From Lachnospira sp. (GTDB lineage Bacteria; Bacillota; Clostridia; Lachnospirales; Lachnospiraceae), in NCBI GenBank assembly GCA_017626275.1, contig JAGAJD010000280.1, forward strand, positions 1 to 5,522: 5,522 nucleotides of DNA, read 5' to 3'. A program made the translations under genes and the position numbers. Below, one piece after another: positions 1 through 5,522 of the stretch (the first letter of the stretch is position 1; each line of letters opens with the position of its first letter). The notes under the pieces were generated by a model. It made no database searches. It saw only the letters and a program-made list of their open reading frames with translations, and was not told the origin of the DNA.

Positions 1-324
1 ATACAGACCGATTCAGTAAATGCTACTGTATCAGGCAATGCGGCAATTCAGGCAGCACCGCAGGAAAATGTGAAGTTGCAGGAGGAGCAGGGAAATATTG
101 TAAAATCACCACTTGTAGGAATTTTTTACAGCGCACCTTCACCGGATGACGAGCCGTTTGTAAGCGAGGGAACAGCAGTTAAAAAGGGACAGACGCTTGG
201 AATTATTGAAGCTATGAAGCTTATGAACGAGATTGAATCTGATTACGAGGGTACGGTCAAAAAGATATTGGTTGAGAACGGGCAGATGGTTGAATTTGGA
301 CAGCCGCTGTTTGTAATCGGATAA
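1..324 (+). CDS. accB: Biotin carboxyl carrier protein of acetyl-CoA carboxylase, C-terminal part (5' end outside window)
   Basis: This is the carrier subunit of acetyl-CoA carboxylase: its biotinylated lysine shuttles a carboxyl group from biotin carboxylase to the carboxyltransferase. The frame is open from base 1 to the TAA at 322-324, giving 107 visible codons. The first ~27 residues are rich in Ala, Gln, Val and Asn, like the flexible linker that precedes the biotinyl domain in this family. The domain follows, with [19 protein letters not shown] and the biotinylation motif EAMKLMNEI; the acceptor Lys codon is 217-219. The end, GQPLFVIG, is the usual AccB C terminus. A GTG at 70 could be read as a start, but coding sequence continues upstream of it and it would remove the linker, so the true start lies left of the window. 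fabZ follows after 70 nt, and accC and accD-accA lie downstream, which supports AccB over another biotinyl protein. Confidence 0.95.
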   Translation: MQTDSVNATVSGNAAIQAAPQENVKLQEEQGNIVKSPLVGIFYSAPSPDDEPFVSEGTAVKKGQTLGIIEAMKLMNEIESDYEGTVKKILVENGQMVEFGQPLFVIG

Positions 325-364
325 TCAATTTGTGCCGGGAGCGTCACTGATTACGCTTATTAAA

Positions 365-380
365 TGCCGCTTAAGCGGCA
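365..380. repeat. Perfect 16-bp palindrome in the accB-fabZ gap
   Basis: TGCCGCTTAAGCGGCA is its own reverse complement. As RNA it would form a 6-bp GC-rich stem with a UUAA loop, ending 4 nt before the fabZ Shine-Dalgarno site. A weaker hairpin (AGCGT at 340-344 with ACGCT at 353-357) lies just upstream, so most of this 70-nt gap can fold. No T run follows, so it does not look like an intrinsic terminator. A role in RNA processing, translation control or protein binding is possible but unproven. Confidence 0.6.
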
Positions 381-384
381 GAAT

Positions 385-391
385 GGAGAAG
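385..391 (+). promoter_or_regulatory. Ribosome binding site that sets the fabZ start
   Basis: GGAGAAG begins 10 nt upstream of the ATG at 395, leaving 6 nt between GGAG and the start codon. The other in-frame starts, GTG 332 and ATG 383, have no comparable purine-rich site at a suitable distance. Confidence 0.7.
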
Positions 392-394
392 ACA

Positions 395-817
395 ATGCTT
401 ACAACAAAGGAAATTATGGAAATTATTCCGCACAGACACCCATTTTTACTGGTTGACACGATAGAGGAGTGTGTGCCGGGTGAGAGAGCTGTCGGATATA
501 AATGTGTTACTTTTGATGAGCCATATTTTGCAGGACATTTTCCGGGCGAGCCTGTAATGCCGGGTGTGCTTCAGATTGAGGCATGTGCGCAGGTAGGAGC
601 CGTTGCGATTCTTTCTCTTGAAAAGAATAAGGGAAAGACAGCATATTTCGGAGCAGTAAATAATGCAAGATTTAAGCGCAAGGTTGTTCCGGGAGATAAG
701 CTTAAAATGGAATGTGAAATTATAAAGAGTAAGGGACCTGTGGGAATCGGAAAGGTTACTGCAAGCGTTGACGGAGAGGTTGCATTGACAGCCGAGCTTA
801 CTTTTATGATTGGATAG
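395..817 (+). CDS. fabZ: 3-hydroxyacyl-[acyl-carrier-protein] dehydratase FabZ
   Basis: FabZ dehydrates (3R)-3-hydroxyacyl-ACP to trans-2-enoyl-ACP in the elongation cycle of cytoplasmic type II fatty-acid synthesis. The protein is 140 residues, normal for the family, and forms a single hotdog fold. It opens with the family N terminus EIMEIIPHRHPFLLVD (residues 6-21). The active-site segment HFPGEPVMPGVLQIEACAQ places the catalytic His at residue 48 and Glu at residue 62, as in characterised FabZ proteins. ATG 395 is chosen because it has a good Shine-Dalgarno site and gives the usual N terminus; the frame is open upstream to GTG 332, but that would add 21 residues unlike the family. The gene sits between accB and accC, the standard position in Firmicutes fab operons, with accC starting 14 nt after its stop. 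FabA is unlikely given the FabZ-type N terminus and context. Confidence 0.96.
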   Translation: MLTTKEIMEIIPHRHPFLLVDTIEECVPGERAVGYKCVTFDEPYFAGHFPGEPVMPGVLQIEACAQVGAVAILSLEKNKGKTAYFGAVNNARFKRKVVPGDKLKMECEIIKSKGPVGIGKVTASVDGEVALTAELTFMIG

Positions 818-831
818 AAAAGAGGTTGCAG

Positions 832-2174
832 ATGTTTCACAAAATTTTAATTGCAAACAGAGGAGAAATTGCCGTAAGAATTATCAGAGCATGCAGAGAA
901 CTTGGTATAAAGACTGTTGCCGTATATTCCGAGGCAGACGCAGACGCACTTCACACACAGCTTGCCGATGAGAGTATCTGTATCGGAAGGGCGGAGGCAA
1001 AGGACAGCTATCTTAATATGGAGCGTATATTAAGCGCAACAATTGCGTCCAAAGCAGACGCAATCCACCCGGGCTTTGGTTTTCTTTCTGAAAACAGCAA
1101 ATTTGCTTCTCTTTGTGAAAAATGTAACATTGCATTTATCGGACCGGATTCAGAGACAATAGAAAAGACAGGAAACAAATCAGAAGCAAGAAATACGATG
1201 ATTCAGGCAGAGGTTCCTGTTGTTCCGGGAACAAAGGAGCCTGTATTTGAAGCACAGGCGGGCAGGGAATTTGCAGATTCAATCGGATATCCTGTCATGA
1301 TTAAGGCGGCGCTTGGCGGCGGCGGAAAAGGTATGCGTGTTGTGCGAAGCTCTGAGGAGTTTGAAAAGAACTTTAACAATGCACAGCGTGAAGCCATAAA
1401 TGGTTTTGGCGATAATGCCATGTATATTGAAAATATGTGGAGCATCCGAGACATATTGAGTTTCAGATACTTGCCGATAATTATGGAAATACTATTCATT
1501 TGGGGGAAAGAGAGTGTTCCATTCAGCGCAGACATCAGAAAATGATTGAGGAGTCACCGTGTCTTGCATTAAACAGTAATATACGTGATGAAATGGGAGC
1601 AGTTGCAGTAAGAGCCGCAAAAGCCGTAAATTATAGAAATGCGGGAACAGTTGAATTTCTTCTTGATAAAGACAATAATTATTATTTTATTGAGATTAAT
1701 ACAAGAATACAGGTTGAGCATGGTGTTACCGAACTTGTTACCGGTGTGGATCTGATTAAAGAGCAGATACGCATAGCAGCAGGTGAGCAGTTACAGTTAA
1801 AGCAGGACGATATAAAGCTGAGAGGTCATGCAATAGAAGTTCGTATCAATGCCGAAAATCCTGAGAAAAATTTTGCTCCATGTCCGGGAACAATTACAGA
1901 TGTGCATATTCCGGGAGGAAATGGTGTGAGAATCGATACGGCAGTTTATACAGGCTATATGATACCGCCGTATTATGATTCAATGATTATGAAGGTCATG
2001 GCATATGACAGGGACAGAGATTCGGCAATACGAAAAATGAGAAGTGTATTGGGAGAAGTGATTATAGAGGGTGTCACCACCAATCTGGATTTCCAGTATG
2101 ATATTTTGAAAAATGAGCGTTTTATAAACGGAGATATTAACACAGATTTTATCAGTGACGAATATTCGGTATAG
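832..2174 (+). pseudogene. accC: Biotin carboxylase of acetyl-CoA carboxylase, interrupted by a 1-nt frameshift
   Basis: Biotin carboxylase uses ATP and bicarbonate to carboxylate the biotin on AccB. The start is ATG 832, with AGAGG at 821-825 six nt upstream. The first frame reads correctly for 200 residues: N-terminal domain (FHKILIANRGEIAVRII), a Lys near residue 116, and the ATP-grasp glycine loop KAALGGGGKGM near residues 158-168. It then continues out of phase to the TGA at 1543-1545 (237 residues in all). The rest of the protein lies in the other frame, from EHPRHIEFQ through RRHQK and FIEINTRIQVEH to the TAG at 2172-2174. Adding one A to the run at 1430-1433 restores a 447-residue protein, the normal AccC length, with Arg at 292 as in E. 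coli. So either one A has been lost or the sequence has an error. Residue 298 is Gly, where AccC usually has Pro (VEHPVTE). Family assignment is certain; whether the gene is functional is not. Confidence 0.93.
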
Positions 2175-2196
2175 TAGAAAAAGGCAGGGATAGAAA

Positions 2197-3963
2197 GTGC
2201 GTTTAAAAGGATTATTTAAAAAGGAAGATTCAGGGTATATACAGCTTGTGCAGAGAAATGAAGATAATTCTTTACAGGCTGAGGGAGAAATACCTAATGT
2301 ACCTGACGGCTTGTATACAAAATGTGAGAGCTGTCATGAAATGGTACTGACAGAAGATATATATAATAATCATTTCGTGTGTCCGAAATGTGGTCACTAC
2401 ATTAAGATAGGCGCCAGAACAAGAATTGAAATGGTGCTTGATGAGGGTACATTTACGGAATGGGATATGGACGTTTACAGTGATAATCCCTGCGATTTCA
2501 AAGGATATCCTGAAAAGCTTGAGGCTTTAAGAGAGAGTACGGATTTGCAGGAGGCTGTTGTCACGGGAACAGGAAGCATTGATGGAATGTCTGTTGTAAT
2601 CGGTGTATGCGATACAAGGTTTCTTATGGGAAGTATGGGGTATGCAGTAGGTGAAAAGCTTACAAGAGCCATTGAGCGTGCGACTGAGCAGAAGCTTCCG
2701 CTTATTATTTTTACCTGCTCAGGCGGTGCAAGAATGCAGGAGGGAATGGTTTCCTTAATGCAGATGGCAAAGACTTCCGCAGCATTAAAGAAATTTGGTG
2801 AGGCAGGCGGATTATATATTACTGTTCTTACAGATCCGACAACCGGAGGTGTCACGGCAAGCTTTGCAATGCTCGGAGATATTATTCTTGCAGAGCCGGG
2901 AGCGCTTGTTGGCTTTGCAGGACCAAGAGTAATAAGACAGACGATAGGTCAGGAGCTGCCTGAAGGCTTTCAGAGAGCAGAGTTTTTATTAGAGCATGGT
3001 CTGATTGATAATATTGTGGAGCGACGCTTTTTAAAGAGTACGCTGGCACAGATACTTAAACTGCATGTTAGACCTAAAAACAGCTCAATGAGCCAGTATA
3101 AAAATTATCTTGATGATATATATGCCAAGAAGATTGATATTGCAAAAGAGGAAGCGCAGTTTGCTAAACAGGGAAAGGATTCTTTCAGTGCTTGGGAAAG
3201 GGTTCAGATTGCAAGAAGCAGCGGACGTCCTACGGCATTGGATTATATAGGATACCTGACAAAAGATTTCTATGAGCTGCACGGAGATCGTGCATATCGC
3301 GACGACGGTGCGATAGTCGGCGGTATTGCGATGTTTGGTAAGCAGCCTGTTACTGTTATAGGACAGCAGAAGGGTGCTAATACTAAAGAAAATATTGTGC
3401 GCAATTTCGGTATGCCATATCCGGAAGGCTACAGAAAGGCACTGCGACTTATGAAGCAGGCTGAGAAGTTCCACAGACCGATTATCTGTTTTGTAGATAC
3501 GCCGGGAGCATACTGCGGTATCGGGGCTGAAGAGCGTGGACAGGGAGAAGCGATTGCAAAAAATCTTTTTGAAATGTCGGATTTAAAGGTTCCTGTGCTT
3601 TCTATTGTAATCGGTGAAGGCGGAAGCGGTGGTGCACTTGCGATGGCTGTTGCCAATGAAGTATGGCTTATGGAAAATTCAACATATTCAATTCTTTCAC
3701 CTGAAGGCTTTGCCTCAATTCTTTGGAAGGATTCTTCCAAAGCGGAAAAAGCGGCAGAGGTAATGAAGATGACGGCTAAGGATTTGCTTAAAATGGGAAT
3801 TATTGAGAGAATTATACCTGAGTTTCCTGTCGTAAGCAGCGACAACATTAATCGTGTAACACTTTATATGAAGCGCAAAATCGCAGAATTTTTGCTGAAA
3901 TATGAAATGCAGAGCGGGGAAGAGCTTGCAGAGGGAAGATACCAGAGATTCAGGAATATGTAG
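2197..3963 (+). CDS. accDA: Fused acetyl-CoA carboxylase carboxyltransferase, beta (AccD) plus alpha (AccA)
   Basis: This protein carries both halves of the carboxyltransferase, which moves the carboxyl group from carboxybiotin on AccB to acetyl-CoA to form malonyl-CoA. It has 588 residues in one frame. The AccD part (about 1-290) has the four-Cys zinc finger (C43, C46, C62, C65), then SGGARMQEG near 175-183, [12 protein letters not shown] near 212-223 and GFAGPRVI near 239-246. The AccA part (about 300-588) has [20 protein letters not shown] from 332, a [19 protein letters not shown] segment, [20 protein letters not shown], and GEGGSGGAL at 473-481. It ends in [10 protein letters not shown], like stand-alone AccA. 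The region between the two halves is about 40 residues, shorter than a full AccA N-terminal helical region. The start is GTG 2197, with AGGGA at 2186-2190 six nt upstream, giving an AccD-like [10 protein letters not shown] terminus. It begins 22 nt after the accC stop, so it is probably cotranscribed. Confidence 0.95.
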   Translation: MRLKGLFKKEDSGYIQLVQRNEDNSLQAEGEIPNVPDGLYTKCESCHEMVLTEDIYNNHFVCPKCGHYIKIGARTRIEMVLDEGTFTEWDMDVYSDNPCDFKGYPEKLEALRESTDLQEAVVTGTGSIDGMSVVIGVCDTRFLMGSMGYAVGEKLTRAIERATEQKLPLIIFTCSGGARMQEGMVSLMQMAKTSAALKKFGEAGGLYITVLTDPTTGGVTASFAMLGDIILAEPGALVGFAGPRVIRQTIGQELPEGFQRAEFLLEHGLIDNIVERRFLKSTLAQILKLHVRPKNSSMSQYKNYLDDIYAKKIDIAKEEAQFAKQGKDSFSAWERVQIARSSGRPTALDYIGYLTKDFYELHGDRAYRDDGAIVGGIAMFGKQPVTVIGQQKGANTKENIVRNFGMPYPEGYRKALRLMKQAEKFHRPIICFVDTPGAYCGIGAEERGQGEAIAKNLFEMSDLKVPVLSIVIGEGGSGGALAMAVANEVWLMENSTYSILSPEGFASILWKDSSKAEKAAEVMKMTAKDLLKMGIIERIIPEFPVVSSDNINRVTLYMKRKIAEFLLKYEMQSGEELAEGRYQRFRNM

Positions 3964-3981
3964 AAAGAGCAACTGCGTTAA

Positions 3982-4107
3982 TCAAATACCCCGCTGCAAG
4001 CAACGGGGTATTAAGCTTGCAACGCTGCAGAGCAGCGGGGTATTTGACCCTCGCGGCATTCGCCAAATGGACATGCAAGCATGTCCGCTTGGCTCATTGC
4101 TCGCGGG
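3982..4107. repeat. Compound inverted-repeat element between accDA and the SDR gene
   Basis: Two structured blocks lie side by side. Block 1: TCAAATACCCCGCTGC (3982-3997) is perfectly complementary to 4032-4047. The same left arm can pair instead with CGGGGTATT at 4004-4012 (9 bp), so two folds compete. CGCTGCA-AGCA-CGGGGTATT occurs twice, at 3992-4012 and 4023-4044, with small differences, as if a hairpin unit had been duplicated about 31 nt apart and the second copy had lost its left arm. Block 2: GGACATGCAAGCATGTCC (4069-4086) is a perfect 8-bp inverted repeat. It is enclosed by GCCAA (4062-4066) with TTGGC (4089-4093), and by an imperfect GC-rich stem between about 4048-4058 and 4098-4107. 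The arrangement looks like a dispersed intergenic repeat rather than a gene. Short open frames across it on both strands have no support. Copy number elsewhere cannot be seen here. Confidence 0.7.
3984..4047 (+). terminator. Possible transcription terminator of the fab operon
   Basis: The GC-rich stem (3982-3997 with 4032-4047, or the nearer 3985-3993 with 4004-4012) starts 18 nt after the accDA stop. It is flanked by AAATA on the left and TATTT on the right, so it could terminate in either direction. The T tract is short and interrupted, so this is weaker than the stem after the SDR gene. A new promoter about 100 nt downstream fits the transcript ending here. Confidence 0.4.
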
Positions 4108-4150
4108 AATAAAAAGTTGAGCCGACTGGTAAATTTCTGCGGTAATGACC

Positions 4151-4179
4151 TGTACTTTAAGCATGTATCATGCTATAAT
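4151..4179 (+). promoter_or_regulatory. Predicted promoter of the SDR gene, with an inverted repeat in its spacer
   Basis: TATAAT at 4174-4179 matches the -10 consensus and is preceded by TG one base upstream (TGCTATAAT, an extended -10). The best -35 at 17-bp spacing is TGTACT (4151-4156), which is weak; an extended -10 can compensate. AGCATG-TAT-CATGCT (4160-4174) is an inverted repeat with 6-bp arms that fills the spacer and touches the -10, a position suited to an operator. The predicted start of transcription is near 4186, about 40 nt before the start codon. Confidence 0.6.
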
Positions 4180-4212
4180 AAAAAACATAATAAAAGTTAT
4201 GCAATTTTATAT

Positions 4213-4220
4213 AAGGAGGG
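4213..4220 (+). promoter_or_regulatory. Strong ribosome binding site of the SDR gene
   Basis: AAGGAGGG closely matches the anti-Shine-Dalgarno complement and ends 6 nt before ATG 4227. It is the strongest such site in the window and fixes the start codon. Confidence 0.8.
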
Positions 4221-4226
4221 TACTGT

Positions 4227-4988
4227 ATGGGTAAACTAGACGGTAAAACAGCCATTATTACGGGAGGTGGAAAAGGAATCGGGTTTGGACTTGCAAGAGC
4301 ATTTGCAAAGGAAGGTGCGAATCTGGTATTAACAGGAAGAACTGAATCAAGACTTGTCAATGCAAAAGATATCCTTGAAAAAGAATTTGGAGTTGAAGTG
4401 CTGCCGATTGTAGCAGACGGCGCAGATGAGGATGCAATTAGGAACGTGGTAAATAAAACGGTTGAGAAGTTCGGTAAGATTAACGTGCTTGTGAACAATG
4501 CACAGGTTTCAAAGTCAGGAGTGATGCTCAAGGATCATACAAAAGAAGATTTTGATCTTGCAATATATTCAGGGTTATATGCAACGTTTTTCTATATGAG
4601 GGAATGTTATCCGCACCTTAAAGAGAGTAAAGGTTCTGTTATTAATTTTGCTTCGGGAGCGGGACTGTTTGGTAAGCTTGGTCAGTCTTCTTACGCAGCG
4701 GCAAAGGAAGGTATTCGCGGAATGTCACGTGTTGCTGCGGCAGAGTGGGGACCGGACGGAATCAATGTCAACGTTGTCTGTCCGCTTGCTATGACGGAGA
4801 GCCTTGAGCAGTGGAAAGAAGCTTATCCGGATTTGTTTGAGAAGACCATACAGGGTATTCCGCTTGGAAGATTTGCTGATCCGGAAAATGACATCGGACG
4901 CGTGTGCGTATTCCTTGCATCAGATGATGCGGATTATGTTACAGGCGAGACGATTACGCTGCAGGGTGGTAGTGGTTTAAGACCATAA
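4227..4988 (+). CDS. Short-chain dehydrogenase/reductase (SDR) of unknown substrate
   Basis: This is a 253-residue classical-length SDR, a cytoplasmic Rossmann-fold oxidoreductase that moves hydride between NAD(P) and an alcohol/carbonyl pair. The cofactor motif TGGGKGIG is at residues 12-19. Lys16 and Arg38 (TGR after the second strand) suggest NADP(H), an inference. The catalytic Ser143, Tyr156 and Lys160 are present (FASGAG, SYAAAK). Two sites are unusual. The NNAG motif reads NNAQ (90-93). Where classical SDRs carry the tetrad Asn (the NLxGxF segment), this one has IYSGLYATFF, so Gly116 or Ser115 stands in that place. The protein ends in ETITLQGGSGLRP, close to the usual SDR C terminus. 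It resembles FabG in outline, and the upstream fab operon makes that tempting. But it has its own promoter and terminator, lies beyond the repeat element and lacks the tetrad Asn, so FabG is not assigned. The start is set by the strong ribosome binding site. Confidence 0.9.
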   Translation: MGKLDGKTAIITGGGKGIGFGLARAFAKEGANLVLTGRTESRLVNAKDILEKEFGVEVLPIVADGADEDAIRNVVNKTVEKFGKINVLVNNAQVSKSGVMLKDHTKEDFDLAIYSGLYATFFYMRECYPHLKESKGSVINFASGAGLFGKLGQSSYAAAKEGIRGMSRVAAAEWGPDGINVNVVCPLAMTESLEQWKEAYPDLFEKTIQGIPLGRFADPENDIGRVCVFLASDDADYVTGETITLQGGSGLRP

Positions 4989-5023
4989 CAGACGCAGAGT
5001 ATACTTTTTATAGTGAAAAAATC

Positions 5024-5070
5024 ATAATAGCTGTTCATTATGCAGGGCATAGTGGGCAGCTATTATTTTT
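5024..5070 (+). terminator. Rho-independent terminator after the SDR gene
   Basis: Bases 5024-5043 pair with 5047-5066 along all 20 positions, with three G-T (G-U in RNA) wobbles and a 3-nt loop (AGG). TTTT follows at 5067-5070. The stem starts 35 nt after the SDR stop. An A run at 5015-5021 on the left could make it work from the opposite strand too. This separates the SDR gene from the next one. Confidence 0.88.
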
Positions 5071-5085
5071 AGTAAAGATTTTTTA

Positions 5086-5113
5086 TTGCAAAAACAAATA
5101 CGCATGGTACAAT
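5086..5113 (+). promoter_or_regulatory. Predicted promoter of the right-edge gene
   Basis: TTGCAA (5086-5091) and TACAAT (5108-5113) are separated by 16 bp, and TGG directly before the -10 gives an extended -10. Both boxes are close to the housekeeping sigma consensus. An AT-only stretch follows (about 5111-5137) before the ribosome binding site, GGGGAAAGG at 5139-5147. Confidence 0.6.
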
Positions 5114-5155
5114 TAATTATAAATATTAATTAATTATTGGGGAAAGGTCATAATC

Positions 5156-5522
5156 ATGGAAATACAAAAGTTATTAAGCCGGAATAAAAAGAAAATCACG
5201 CTTGAAGAGTTGCAGGATATGTATAACTGCACACATGATTATGAGACTTTGGTACAGTTGGTACATACACTGCTTAAGGATAAAGTCATACAGCCGGTTA
5301 AGGCATCGGGGATAAACGGAAGAAAACCTGCGCTTTACAGAGAATACCGCATTTTGGCAGAGCAGGAAAAGAATCCGCAGATTCTTGAAGAGCTAAAGTA
5401 CAGGCTTTCTCCCGTTATGGATAACAATTATTATATCAATCATTATTCGGCGTATCTTGAGGACAGGAAAGAAGTTTTACAGCTTTCCGCTTTTTTAAAA
5501 AATCATGCAGATGAGCTTAAAA
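5156..5522 (+). CDS. Unidentified protein, N-terminal part; possibly JetD-like (DUF2220), runs off the right edge
   Basis: The frame is open from ATG 5156 to the window end, with 122 complete codons and no stop. The start has AAAGG (5143-5147) eight nt upstream and a good promoter. The visible protein is soluble and highly charged, with no signal peptide or membrane segment. Residues 1-48 look like small helices of a winged-helix type (ITLEELQDMY, then ETLVQLVHTLLKDKVIQPV). A basic turn follows (ASGINGRKPALYREYRI, about 51-67), then a helical, aromatic-rich segment (LSPVMDNNYYINHYSAYLED). From memory, this layout resembles the N-terminal region of Firmicutes JetD/DUF2220 proteins. In Wadjet systems JetD is the Toprim-fold nuclease that cuts plasmid DNA. 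The catalytic C-terminal domain would lie outside the window, and no jetA, jetB or jetC is visible upstream, so this is a lead rather than an assignment. It could instead be an unrelated DNA-binding protein. The reality of the gene is much surer than its identity. Confidence 0.8.
   Translation, partial: MEIQKLLSRNKKKITLEELQDMYNCTHDYETLVQLVHTLLKDKVIQPVKASGINGRKPALYREYRILAEQEKNPQILEELKYRLSPVMDNNYYINHYSAYLEDRKEVLQLSAFLKNHADELK

Noticed and set aside
70..72. GTG at 70 as the start of accB
   Set aside because: The same frame is open to base 1 with linker-like Ala/Gln-rich sequence, as expected for AccB upstream of the biotinyl domain.
332..394. N-terminal extension of fabZ from GTG 332 or ATG 383
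   Set aside because: The added residues are unlike any FabZ N terminus, the stretch contains the palindrome, and the good Shine-Dalgarno site serves ATG 395.
1424..1440. Programmed -1 frameshift joining the two accC frames
   Set aside because: Joining the frames by a -1 shift is possible at GAA-AAT, but there is no canonical slippery heptamer, no obvious stimulatory structure was seen, and AccC is not known to need frameshifting.
446..3972. Several long minus-strand open frames opposite fabZ, accC and accDA
   Set aside because: They lie antisense to well-conserved genes, lack recognisable motifs, and follow from codon bias on the coding strand.
3982..4047. CRISPR-like array
   Set aside because: There are only two unequal copies of an approximately 21-nt unit about 31 nt apart, and they belong to overlapping hairpins; there are no regular spacers or further repeats.
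3902..4120. 72-codon open frame overlapping the accDA end and the repeat element
   Set aside because: It starts inside accDA, has no ribosome binding site, and most of its length is the inverted-repeat element, so the peptide is a by-product of that sequence.
3982..4164. 60-codon open frame on the minus strand across the repeat element
   Set aside because: Its extent matches the structured repeat and the promoter region, and it shows no recognisable domain or ribosome binding site.
3964..4226. Riboswitch or tRNA gene in the accDA-SDR gap
   Set aside because: The stems are simple inverted repeats with no known riboswitch core or tRNA cloverleaf with T-loop and acceptor features, and they lie upstream of the predicted promoter.

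Overview
The window looks like a piece of a Clostridia chromosome, most likely from Lachnospiraceae or a close relative. The reasons are the gene order (accB-fabZ-accC-accD/accA, as at the end of many Firmicutes fatty-acid operons), an AccD-AccA fusion in one reading frame, moderately AT-rich DNA with purine-rich Shine-Dalgarno sites, and a hairpin-rich intergenic element. The taxon is an inference; no rRNA or other strict marker is present.

Positions 1-3963 are the downstream part of a type II fatty-acid synthesis operon, all on the + strand with short gaps. It holds the C-terminal part of the biotin carboxyl carrier protein (accB, cut by the left edge), fabZ (3-hydroxyacyl-ACP dehydratase), accC (biotin carboxylase) and a fused carboxyltransferase gene (accD-accA). 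AccC carboxylates the biotin on AccB, the AccD-AccA protein moves the carboxyl group to acetyl-CoA to give malonyl-CoA, and FabZ dehydrates the 3-hydroxyacyl-ACP in each elongation cycle. As given, accC carries a 1-nt frameshift in a short A run (1430-1433), just before the part of the ATP-grasp domain that holds the catalytic residues. This is either a sequence error or a real lesion.

Positions 3964-4226 hold no gene. They contain a compact set of nested inverted repeats (about 3982-4107), which probably also ends the fab operon transcript, then a promoter and a strong ribosome binding site. Positions 4227-4988 encode a short-chain dehydrogenase/reductase whose substrate cannot be told from sequence; it departs from the classical family at two conserved sites. 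A near-perfect 20-bp stem followed by a T run (5024-5070) terminates it.

From about 5086 a separate promoter drives a gene that starts at 5156 and runs off the right edge. Its visible 122 residues resemble, from memory only, the N-terminal part of JetD-like (DUF2220) proteins, the nuclease subunit of Wadjet plasmid-defence systems. That is the least certain and potentially most interesting call. I found no CRISPR array, tRNA, rRNA or transposase. Apart from the possible JetD relation, nothing here demands a new system.
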